A DNA stretch of 64,000 nt from Dipteris shenzhenensis. Taxonomy: Eukaryota; Polypodiophyta; Polypodiopsida; Gleicheniales. This document shows, one piece after another, positions 11,190 to 20,899 of this stretch (position 1 is its first letter; each line of letters opens with the position of its first letter). Location of the stretch: assembly GCA_047967505.1 (NCBI GenBank), contig CM106541.1, one strand, 5' to 3'. The position numbers were made by a program, and so were the translations under genes. The notes under the pieces are model-generated. The model made no database searches, was not told the DNA's origin, and saw only the letters and a program-made list of their open reading frames with translations.

Positions 11190-11840
11190 TTGTTGCGTAC
11201 GCAAGAACTTCTAAGAATCAAGTTTTTATAAATTTGAATTTTTTTTCAAATCCGATCTTTTTCTAAAAAACTTGTGTGTACGCAACAACTTAAAAAACCA
11301 TTTTAGCAATTAAATCTTTTTTTCCATAAATTTTCCTCTTTAACTCAAACTCTCACAACCCCTCCCTACCTATTGCATACGCAATAACTTCAAAACAAAA
11401 TTTAACACTCAAACCCTACCTATTGCGTACGCAACAACTTCAAAACAAAATTTAATCATAAATCTCTCAAAAAAACTCATCAACCAAAAAAAAAAATCTA
11501 TTACAAATTTCTCTCTCAACCTCAAAGCCACTCAAACCTCCCTACCTATTGCGTACGCAACAACTCCAAAACAAAATTCAATCATAAATCTCTCCAAAAA
11601 ACTCCTTAAAAAAAAAAAAAATCTATAACACATTTCTCTCTCAACCTCAAAAGCACTCAAACCTCCCTACCTATTGCGTACGCAACAACTTCAAAACAAA
11701 ATTTTACCACAAATCCTCCAAAAAACTCTTCTCACTACACGTTATTACAAATATCTCTGTCAATCTCAAAACCACTCAAATGTCCTACCTATTGCGTACG
11801 CAACAACTTCAAAACAAAATTCAATCATAAATCTTTTCAA
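11190..11840. repeat. tandem repeat of about 120 bp with TTGCGTACGCAA palindrome
   Basis: Repeats with the block CTACCTATTGCGTACGCAAC followed by AACTTCAAAAC and a poly-A/T spacer. Copies start near 11367, 11425, 11543, 11668 and 11785, with two shorter palindromes at 11192-11204 and about 11274-11290. The core is a variant of the palindrome in the GC-rich array and in the inverted repeat at 13590-14550. Located at the start of the proposed first intron. Confidence 0.8.
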
Positions 11841-11879
11841 AAAACTCTTCTCACTACACTTTATTAATATAAGAAATCC

Positions 11880-12360
11880 ATTTATAATATTTTTACCCAT
11901 AATATAATAAATTAAATTTTTATTAACTAATGTTAAAATATAATTTTACTAAAAATATATATTATTAATCTATAAATTAATATAAATATTATATAATTAT
12001 TATATAAATAAATATATAAATACATTAATTTAAGAAAAAAATTGAAAGGAGATCTTCTAGCATATGTGCTTTATATAATACTTAGTCTTAAAACAATGAA
12101 GAATTAGTGAATATATTGCTCTTCTATACATTATTAACTTAAAAACTAATATAAATATAAATTAATTATTATATAAATTTAAATAAATATATAAATAATT
12201 AATATTATACATTAATAACATTTAAAATTATGTAGATTATATACTAATAACCTTTCAATTTTAAAAAGTAGTCAATAAAAGAATTAAATTAATTTTAAAA
12301 TTTAGAAAATATTAAAATTTACACACTTACTTTTAGCATGTATGCTTTTATTCCATATGT
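11880..12360. other. AT-rich intron segment, no gene
   Basis: Very AT-rich sequence with many short TATAAAT-like words. Nothing coding is seen. Confidence 0.7.
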
Positions 12361-12364
12361 ATAA

Positions 12365-13070
12365 TACTTGTTAGTTAGTCAAAAAATGAAAAATTAGATA
12401 ATGTATTTGTAAGGTAGTTATTTAAAACCATAGAATCTAGAAGACTACACTATCATTGCATCCATATCATTTTTTTACTTTAGTAACCATCAGATATCCA
12501 TGATTCCATGTGTATAATACTTGTTGGTTAGTCGAAAGAATGCAAAATTAGATAATGTATTTGTAAGGTAGGTATTTAAAACCATAGAATCTAGAAGACT
12601 ACAGTATCATTGCATCCATATCATTTTTTTTTACTTTAGCAAGCACCAGATATCCATGGTATCCATGATATGGAATACATATTTCTTAGAATGTCCATGA
12701 TATGGAATATATATTTCTTCGAATATTTCTTATCAAATACTTTTTCATTTCTTCTCATACACCATGCACTTCTTCCTAATCAGTGTGCATACATCACTTC
12801 TTCGAATCGGTGTGCTTTTAGCCTATGTACTTGTTCCTAATCAGTAGGATACTTTGAGTAGGTAGGCTTGTAACTACTTAAAGTAAAGCCTTTGCAAAGG
12901 ATCGTACCTTTTGATACACCATGCAGCATGAATGTAAAAAAATATGAATCGGTGTGCTTTTAGCCTATGTGCTTGTCCCTAATCAGTAGGATACTTTGAT
13001 CCTACTTTGACTAGGTAGACTTATACTTACTTAAAGTAAAGCCTTTGCAATGTATCATACCTATAAACAA
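12365..13070. repeat. two pairs of direct duplications in the proposed intron
   Basis: One block beginning near 12366 (TACTTGTTAGTTAGTC... to CAGATATCCATG) is repeated from about 12510 to 12650. A second, containing CAGTAGGATACTTTG and GTAAAGCCTTTGCAA (about 12810-12905), is repeated at about 12950-13055. No coding potential is visible. Confidence 0.7.
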
Positions 13071-13164
13071 AACACTTTGGAAAGCATATAACATATAGTC
13101 TATATATATCTAAACTAAATACTTTAGAATGCATATTTTATATAGTCTATATATCTTAAATCTT

Positions 13165-13556
13165 ACACCCTAAATCTTAAATCCTAAAGTTTCCTAAATC
13201 TTAGGTTATATAATCTAAGCTCTTAAACTTATATAATAGTTATAATTCCTAAACCTTAAATCCTAATCCCTATAACTTAAATTCTAAAACCTAATTCTCA
13301 ATTCTAAACCCTAGATTCTACACTCTAAGCTCATGATCTTATATACTAAACCTTAAAACCTAAATCCTAAACCCTAAAACAATAATCATAAACCCTAAAA
13401 GCTAAACCCTAAACCCTATATTTTTAACCCTAAATCCTAAACCCTAAACCCTAAAAATATAATCATAAACACTAAACCCTAAACACTAAATCTTAAATCC
13501 TAAGCCCTAAATCCTTAACCCTAAATACTAAACCCTAAACCCTAACCCTAAAATAC
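13165..13556. repeat. telomere-like array, left (CCCTAAA orientation)
   Basis: Degenerate CCCTAAA, CCTAAAT and CTTAAAT units, the C-rich strand of the plant-type telomere repeat. The last part (about 13434-13556) is mirrored as reverse complement by 14580-14704. It lies inside element A and is interstitial. Confidence 0.85.
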
Positions 13557-14710
13557 AATCAAAATTTTATGATTTTTCTCGATTTGTGCAACATGTTAGA
13601 TATACCCCCAACCTGTTGCTTAAGCAACAGGTTGGGGGTATATCCGACCTGTTGCACAAATCAAAAATTTTCTCGATTTATGCAACAGGTCGGATATACC
13701 CCCCAACCTGTTGCTCAAGCAACAGGTTGGGGGATATACCCGCAACCTGTTGCTCAAGCAACAGGTTGGGGGGTATATCCAACATGTTGCACAAATCCAG
13801 AAAATACTTGATTTGTGCAACAGGTCGGATATACCCCCAACCTGTTGCTCAAGCAACAAGTTGGGGAGTAACTCCAACATGTTGCACAAATCGAGAATTT
13901 TCTTGATTTGTGCAACAAGTTGGGGGTATATCCAACCTGTTGCACAATCAGGTTGGATATACCCCAACCTGTTGCTCAAGCAACAGGTTGGGGGGTATAT
14001 CCAACCTGTTGCACAAATCGAGAAAATTCTCGATTTGTGCAACAGGTAGGATATACCCCCCAACCTTGAGCAACAAGGTTGGGGGTATATCCAACCTGTT
14101 GCACAAATCGAGAAAATTCTCGATTTGTGCAACAGGTTGGATATACCCCCCAACCTGTTGCTTAAGCAACAGGTTGCGGGTATATCCCCCAACCTGTTGC
14201 TTGAGCAACAGGTTGGGGGATATATCCAACCTGTTGCACAAATCGAAAAAATTCTCGATTTGTGCAACAGGTAGGATATACCCCCCAACCTTGAGCAACA
14301 AGGTTGGGGGTATATCCAACCTGTTGCACAAATCGAGAAAATTCTCGATTTGTGCAACAGGTTGGATATACCCCCCAACCTGTTGCTTAAGCAACAGGTT
14401 GCGGGTATATCCCCCAACCTGTTGCTTGAGCAACAGGTTGGGGGGTATATCCGACCTGTTGCACAAATCGAGAAAATTCTAGATTTGTGCAACAGGTCGG
14501 ATATACCCCCCAACGTGTTGCTTGAGTTGGGGGTATATCTAACATGTTGCACAAATCGAGAAAAATCATAAAATTTTGATTGTATTTTAGGGTTAGGGTT
14601 TAGGGTTTAGTATTTAGGGTTAAGGATTTAGGGCTTAGGATTTAAGATTTAGTGTTTAGGGTTTAGTGTTTATGATTATATTTTTAGGGTTTAGGATTTA
14701 GGGTTTAAGA
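13430..14710. repeat. 1.3-kb imperfect inverted repeat with palindrome array
   Basis: The sequence from about 13434 reads as the reverse complement of the sequence ending near 14704, with a centre near 14069. The outer parts of each arm are telomere-like repeats. The inner parts are an array of blocks alternating CAACCTGTTGC...GCAACAGGTTG with ATATCC or GGATATA and TGTTGCACAAATCGAG. Each block is itself a palindrome, so there are palindromes within a palindrome. Copies are more than 90 per cent alike by eye. Such a region could form a large cruciform or a long hairpin RNA. The short open frames in it are artefacts of the repeats. Confidence 0.9.
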
Positions 14711-14795
14711 ATTAAATGTTTAAAGTTTAGGATTTACGGTGGTTAAGATGTTTTGGTATTAATTATTTAAAGTTTAGGATGTAGGGTTTAGGTTA
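14580..14795. repeat. telomere-like array, right (TTTAGGG orientation)
   Basis: Degenerate TTTAGGG and TTAGGG units, the inverse partner of the array at 13434-13556. It ends about 110 bp before the main transposase exon. The same arrangement, telomere-like repeats just upstream of the transposase exon, occurs in element B at 51540-52490. Confidence 0.85.
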
Positions 14796-14905
14796 ATGCC
14801 TTCTCTCCTAGTTTTGATATAGAAGTTATTAAGTAATAATAAGCTCAATGATTATTTATTAAATGTTCATTTTGAGTTGCTAATTTACTTTTATACATAA
14901 AACAG

Positions 14906-17900
14906 GTATTCACCCTAACAGAGGGTATGGATGTGGTGTTATATGAGAAGAATGAAGTGGTGGCTTTTGGACGAATTCATAGTCTTGATCCTATGAATGT
15001 GTGTCATTTTCAACGTTGTGGTGAGAGAAGATGTGTAGTGATAATCACCAACGTTGTAAATCCTGAAGTACATTTAAAATATCCACATGGAGACTTTGAA
15101 ACATTGGGAGATATCTTACAATGTGATATATTTGATATGCAAGCACACAGAACACTCTGGGACCAAGACGAAATTGTTCCAAAGACATACTTTCAAGATA
15201 TCAAGAAAACTTATATCCAGGGGGAAAAGTACAGATGTTATCTCGCTTCGGAGAAGTTTTAGCAATTGGCAACTTTAAGGGCTATGCTCAGAGTTTTCTC
15301 TGTATAGTGGAGATAATTAAGTTGACTAGTGCAGGTGTCATTCAAAATGCAATGGATAGTACTTCACAATTAGACGTCCATAATACTATGTCTCAACTAC
15401 AAGTTCATAGTACTTGTAAATGGGGGTTAGCTTTCTTGAAATCAAGTTTGCCCAAGACAGTTTCCTTCAATGTCATGGAAGACACAACAGAATATTATCA
15501 GAAGAAAAAGACTATAACACAAATGGGATCCAAATTGATAAGAAGCTATAGTAGTAATCAAGAGTATCATAGTGGCATGCTCACAGGTATCGAGGACATT
15601 ATAGTAACAGATGTTGATGCAGAAAAGGTTTCTTGTGTTGCAAGTGACTCAAATATACTCACTGGTATAGAAGACTTGTCTTGTGTTGCAAGTGACTCGA
15701 ACAGGCTCACTGGTATAGAAGACTTGTCATGTGTTGCAAGTGACTCGAACAGGCTCACTGGTATAGAAGATTTATCCTGTGTTGCAAGTGACTCAAACAG
15801 GCTCACTGGTATAGAAGACTTGTCTTGTGCTGCAAGTGACTCAAACATGCTTATTGATATAAAAGACAGAAGATGTGTTGAAAATAATAAGATGGGACCA
15901 CAAAGAAAAATACACGCAAAGATCAATGGGATAAGTGATGCAATAACAGGAATTGATGATATTAGTGACAATGATCATGATGTTACCACTCGAATACAAG
16001 GCAAAAGGGGCAGAGAATCTGAGAATATTGTTGCTAGCATGCCAGAGAATATAGATGGGAGAATCTTGAGTTACGAAGGAGAAACAATTCAACCACAAAA
16101 TTCAAGAGGCATTAGCAACAAATTGACATCAATGAACATGTCGACCAGATTGCCATTTCCAAGATATTATAAGGTATCAAATAATTCTCAAGCCTACACA
16201 GCATTTGATTATAAAGATGAAGATTCAAGGGAAATGGATTCGAGGTTTGATGGTCTTACAACTAGAAAACGCAAGACACTATTTACAAAAAGAAAGTATG
16301 TGAGTGTGAAGAGGCGAAGAATCATGGCATCAATTCCAGAACCAAAGAGACATGTGATGCTATCCGAGGAGAATATGGAAAGGATGCTTATGTGAGTTTG
16401 TTGCAAGAGACTTTGCATTAGAAAAGTTGGGAAAGATGATTGTGCAGCCATACGCCTTGGTATTTGGAGTAAGACAGCGCCTAATAGACATAACTATCTT
16501 CTTCAAGAGTTTTCATGCTTTCTTCATCAAGGCACTAATCAAGATTTGAGCACAGGACACTGTAAACCTAGATTGAAACCCATGGTTAATGGGAGACCCA
16601 TTTGCAATCGAGGATATCAATGGTTAACTGGACTATCACATGGCACATATTGGACCATCTGGGCAGAGGTGAAAGAAAAAGTTATTCATACAATTCATGG
16701 AAATACGTACAAGCTTAAATGCCATGGAAGCACTATAAATGCAACCGCAACATTAAAGCAAGTTCTCGAAGACCATGCATTACCGCAGCCTCATCTTCAA
16801 CAAACAATGCTAGATGGACGTGTCGAATGCCAACAACATCTTCCTTTGGGAATGACAAAGAAGGTCGTCCTAGAGACTGTCAATAAAACTTTACAAGACA
16901 GAGACGAGAGCATGATTTCACGATCAACCTTGTACAAAATTTGGCGTAGAGATTTTTGCCATGTCAAGACACCATCAAAGCAAAGGATGTCAAAATGTAA
17001 GACATGTGATGAATTAAAAAATGCCATTGAACATAGTAAATGTGAGCAGCAGCGAGGAAGATATATTAAATGGCGATCAATCCATTTACGTCATGTGCAG
17101 GATGCTCGAAAGTTGTATGCTTCTTGGAGAGAGGAAGCTATTTCACATGTCAATAAGTCCATGTGCATCACCATTGATGGCATGGACCAGAATACAACCA
17201 CTTTGCCACGATATAGACGTATCCCACCGGCATTGGAGGGCAAACGTGGACTAAAAACACACTTGTGTGGAGTATTAGTACATGGATACCGAATCTTTTG
17301 TGATGTATGGATTGATAGTTTGCATGACCATGATAGTAACCAGGTTGTTACATCAATCATGAAAGCAATAAGAAAGGTCAGAGATGCTCGCGGATGTTTG
17401 CCTAACACATTGCGAATACAAGCTGATAATTGTTGGAGAGAGAACAAGAATAAATATATATTTGCTTTATGCTCTATGTTGGTTGGTTTGAAAATATTTG
17501 AAGAAGTGGAAGTTGGCTTTCTTCTTGTCGGCCATACACATGAAGACATAGATCAAATCTTCAGTGTTATCTCTGGTGAGTTGAAGGCAATGGATGTTTT
17601 GACAATGGAGGATATGCTATTTCGAATTGGGAAAAAAATTGGAGGTTCTCGTAAGGAAGAATCAGAAGTGGCTATCTTAGAGAGGATGGTAGATTGGAGA
17701 GCATTTATAGAGCCACATTTACAAACAGGAGATGATGCCCTAATAGGACACACAAATCCACACTACTTTCGGTTTCACATGCATAACAATATTCCAGTGA
17801 TGCAATGGAAGCACTACTCAGTAGATGGAGATCATTTATGGAGTGAGTCATATGCTTTGTTACAACGAATAATTCCATTGGAGGAAACTAGATTTGTTCT

Positions 17901-18699
17901 TGCAAAAAACAAATCACTTGACATAGATGAAATGAAAGGCTTGAAAGCCTTCATTAAACATCTTCAAAGTATGATGCAGAAATATCCTGAGCAATCAACT
18001 AAGAATTTGGAGACAATTAAATCAACTAAAGCACTTATCCAATCTTTAGAAAGACAAGAAAACTTAATGAGCATTGAATACTCTGAATCCTTTTGGCCGG
18101 AACAAGCTAGGTCACCAAGTTTTCCTTTGGATATAAATATGTTAGTAGATATGGAGGAAGCAGAGGAATGCCTTTTACCTCGAAAATATTGTGGCAGGAA
18201 GGGAGACAAACCCTTACCAGAGTTTATACCATGTAATGAGATTGAAGAGGGTCTATTTGTTGCAGTTTGGGCATGTGATCCGGGTTCAGAGTTGGATGAC
18301 CAAGGTGGCCCAATTTGGGTTGCAAAGGTTACTAAGATAGAAAGGGATGACAAGGGAACTCCTATAACATTTACAGCTTTATGGTATGAACCAAAGCCAT
18401 TAAAAAATCTCCCGAGAAGATATACAATAAAACAACTCTATGAGGGATGCTTGCAAAAGAAACGTGAATGGGTTCCAAATAATGAGGGATTAACAGAGGT
18501 GGAAGTCAGTAGCATTATTCATTGCTGGAAATCGAGGACACGAAGTTTTAAAAAGAAGCATGGATACAATGTTGAAAAATGTATCACAATCCCTGATCCA
18601 AGTCGTGTCCATATTAAACATCATTTGGCAAGACTTGACCCATCAAGCTCAAATACATTACATGAGTCTGATGACTCTGAACGAGATTCAGATGCATAA
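14906..18699 (+). pseudogene. transposase of element A (DUF8039-like N-terminus, DUF7869-type core)
   Basis: Main exon after the acceptor at 14903-14905. N-terminal block (MDVVLYEKNEVVAFGRI...) resembles DUF8039-type regions of plant transposases. A low-complexity stretch follows with 48-bp repeats coding for LTGIEDLSCVASDSN, then a basic region, a KCKTCDEL zinc-knuckle-like site, and the RNase H-like core. Core motifs: IDGMDQ (Asp codon 17176-17178), QADNCWRENKN (Asp codon 17425-17427) and GHTHEDID (Asp codons 17545 and 17551). The C-terminus has an IWVAKV...LWYEP chromo-like block. By homology to element B, two lesions break the frame: a frameshift near 15225-15234 and a TGA at 16393-16395 where reading continues with VCCKRLC on both sides. 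From 16396 to 18699 the frame is open. The domain names come from the GHTHEDIDQ and DGMDQ signatures; a search is needed to confirm them. Confidence 0.75.
15636..15870 (+). repeat. 48-bp coding tandem repeat (16-residue units)
   Basis: Five near-identical units, GGTATAGAAGACTTGTC and following bases, coding for variants of LTGIEDLSCVASDSN. The same motif type recurs, reversed, in the fragment at 62392-62700. Element B carries a related LSGIDEF motif repeatedly at 50300-50770. The unit lies in a probably disordered part of the transposase. Confidence 0.85.
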
Positions 18700-18965
18700 G
18701 ATAATGTTTTGTATGCTTTTTTCCATACAAATGGTGTATCTATACACCACCAATAACGAGATTCAGATGCATAAGATAATGTTTTGTATGCTTTTTTCCA
18801 TACAAATGGTGTATCTATACACCACCAATAAGATAATTTATTGTATGGTTTGTTTTTTAAAAAAGGGTGTATCTATACACCACTTATGTATTGAATTCAA
18901 CAAACTCTTTTTTTTTTTTTAAATGGTGTATCTATACACCACTTATATGTTGAATTCAACAAACT
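18682..18965. repeat. right subterminal palindromes of element A
   Basis: GGTGTATCTATACACC occurs four times: 18733-18748, 18808-18823, 18866-18881 and 18925-18940. The first two lie in a 75-bp direct duplication that also includes the last codons and stop of the transposase gene. The arms GGTGTAT and ATACACC match the subterminal theme at the left end (about 5920-6060). Candidate transposase-binding sites or transcript 3'-end hairpins. Confidence 0.8.
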
Positions 18966-19265
18966 CTTTTCATATGGTGTCATATTTTCACTTCATAGTG
19001 TTAAAATTGAACTTGAGTTAGGAGACTACTATTATTATTATTATAGTTATTGGATGGAGGCACCATGCATGAGTTTGGGAATTATAGCTTCAGCGAGCCA
19101 TTTTTTTTAAAATTAGAGGTTACCACTTGACTTTTTACTAGCTTAATAAGGCCATATTTGTATATAAGTGACCCATTAAGTGCTCAAAAAACCCAATTTT
19201 TTAGCTCACTAAGTGAAGTTGAGTGGAAAGGATATGCTCCAAAAAAAAGTCCAAACCAAGAGAGA

Positions 19266-19292
19266 AAGTCCAAAAATTTTGAATAGTGTGTT
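19266..19292 (-). repeat. right terminal inverted repeat of element A
   Basis: Reverse complement of 5417-5443 without mismatch. TAAA follows at 19293-19296, as it precedes the left end. A second AGTCCAA block lies just inside, similar to the inner end of the left terminus and to element B. Confidence 0.85.
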
Positions 19293-19329
19293 TAAATGGT
19301 TTGATTCTTGTGAGCATGTAGATGCATTT

Positions 19330-20510
19330 CCAATTATTGACTTGATTTTATAAGCATTCTTCCAAGGGAACTGCAGACCGTGTCAAGAGACCGGAGTACT
19401 CCCAAAGTTACATTGCTTACATAGTTTACATTGCACGACTTGATTCTCTAAGCATTCTGCCAGGGGAATTCCAGACCGTGTCAAGAGACCGGAGTGCTCC
19501 CGAGACTAGATTGCTTACATACTATATATTGCATGACTTGATTCTATAAGCATTCTACTAGACCGTGTCAAGAGACCGGGGAGTGCTCCCGAGGCTAGAT
19601 TGCTACATACTATACATTGCACGACTTGATTTTGTAAGCATTTTGCCAGGGGAATTGCAGACTATGTCAAGAGACCGGAGTGCTCCCGAGGCTAGATTGC
19701 TTACATACTATACATTGCACGACTTGATTCTGTAAGCATTCTGCCAGGGGAATTGCAGACCGTGTCAAAAGACTGGAGTGCTCCCGAGGCTAGATTGCTT
19801 ACATACTATACATTGCACGACTTGATTCTGTAAACATTCATCCAGGGGAATTGCAGACCGTGTCAAGAGACCAGAGTGCTCCCGAGGCTAGATTGCTTAC
19901 ATACTATATATTGCATGACTTGATTCTATAAGCATTCTACTAGGGGAATTGCAGACTGTGTCAAGAGTGCTCCCGAGGCTAGATTGCTACATACTATACA
20001 TTGCACGACTTGATTCTGTAAGCATTTTGCCAAGGGAATTGCAGACCGTGTCAAGAGACCGGTGTGCTCCCGAGGCTAGATTGCTTACATACTATACATT
20101 GCACGACTTGATTCTGTAAGCATTCTGCCAGGGGAATTGCATACCGTGTCAAGAGACCGGAGTGCTCCCGAGGCTAGATTGCTTACATACTATACATTGT
20201 AGACCTTGATTCTCTAAGCATTCTGCTAGGGGAATTGCAGACCGTGTCAAGAGACCGGAGTGCTCCCGAGGCTAGATTGCTTACATACTATACATTGCAC
20301 GACTTGATTCTGTAAACATTCATCCAGGGGAATTGCAGACCGTGTCAAGAGACCAGAGTGCTCCCGAGGCTAGATTGCTTACACACTATACATTGCACGA
20401 CTTGATTCTATAAGCATTCTGCTAGGGGAATTGCAGATCGTGTCAAGAGACCGGAGTGCTCCCGAGGCTAGATTGCTTACATACTATACATTGCATGACT
20501 TGATTGCTTA
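19330..20510. repeat. 98-bp tandem satellite, about 12 units
   Basis: Units of about 98 bp containing GACTTGATTCTGTAAGCAT, GGGGAATTGCAGACCGTG, GAGACCGGAGTGCTCCCGAG and GCTAGATTGCTTACATAC. Some units carry short deletions (for example near 19555 and 19965). Copies are highly alike, so the array is young or homogenised. It starts about 40 bp outside the right end of element A and is not part of it. No coding frame persists across units. It does not resemble 5S rDNA. Confidence 0.9.
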
Positions 20511-20880
20511 ATACATACTAAGACTATAGAAATATTAAAGCATAAAGCATAAATGGCATAGAAGCATAGGCATATATAAACATGAAATTATTTGTTGCAT
20601 GCTATATGCTCCAACAATCATCCTCATCTTCCAAAAGATGAGGTGGTAGCTTAAGTCATCATTGCATTTGAAAAGAGGGACAGGCTTGGAGGAGGCCCTC
20701 CAAGCTTCTGGAGGACCTTCCTACTCTCTTGCATATTAAATTCATAGAAGCTCCAAAGTTAAAATTTTGTCTCATCATGTCACTTTCAAGAAAATATTCC
20801 AAGCAAGTGTTTCAAGCATGTGTGGACGTTAAGTAGACCTGTTTGTTTTCCCCTTTTAGCTACCTTATCGGTTTCCTTTC
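20511..20880. other. no gene seen
   Basis: Sequence between the satellite and the LRR gene remnant. It contains GGAGGCCCTCCAAGCTTC-type short inverted words near 20690 but nothing that can be assigned. Confidence 0.5.
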
Positions 20881-20899
20881 CATACATCTAAGTTTAGCG

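Larger units (their letters stand above)
5417..19292. mobile_element. Element A: 13.9-kb two-gene DNA transposon (DUF7869 type)
   Basis: The outer ends are perfect 27-bp inverted repeats (5417-5443 and 19266-19292) that start AACACACTATTC and end TTGGACTT. They are flanked by TAAA on both sides (5413-5416 and 19293-19296), a candidate 4-bp target duplication. Inside, from left to right: short subterminal repeats, the partner gene (-), a GC-rich hairpin array, a promoter and first exon (+), a palindrome-bearing tandem repeat, telomere-like arrays around a 1.3-kb inverted repeat, the DUF7869 transposase exons (+), and a run of GGTGTATCTATACACC palindromes. The two genes are divergent. A 4-bp target duplication with a DDD-type transposase recalls the Sola superfamily, but I could not test membership. 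Element B has the same components and equivalent ends, which makes chance inverted repeats unlikely. Confidence 0.85.

Noticed and set aside
13586-14570. CRISPR-like array of repeats and spacers
   Set aside because: The repeats are palindromes in a plant nuclear transposon, with no unique spacers and no cas genes. The spacing is part of a larger inverted repeat.
19330-20510. 5S rDNA or tRNA cluster
   Set aside because: The 98-bp unit lacks 5S internal control regions and any cloverleaf I can draw. It is best called a satellite.
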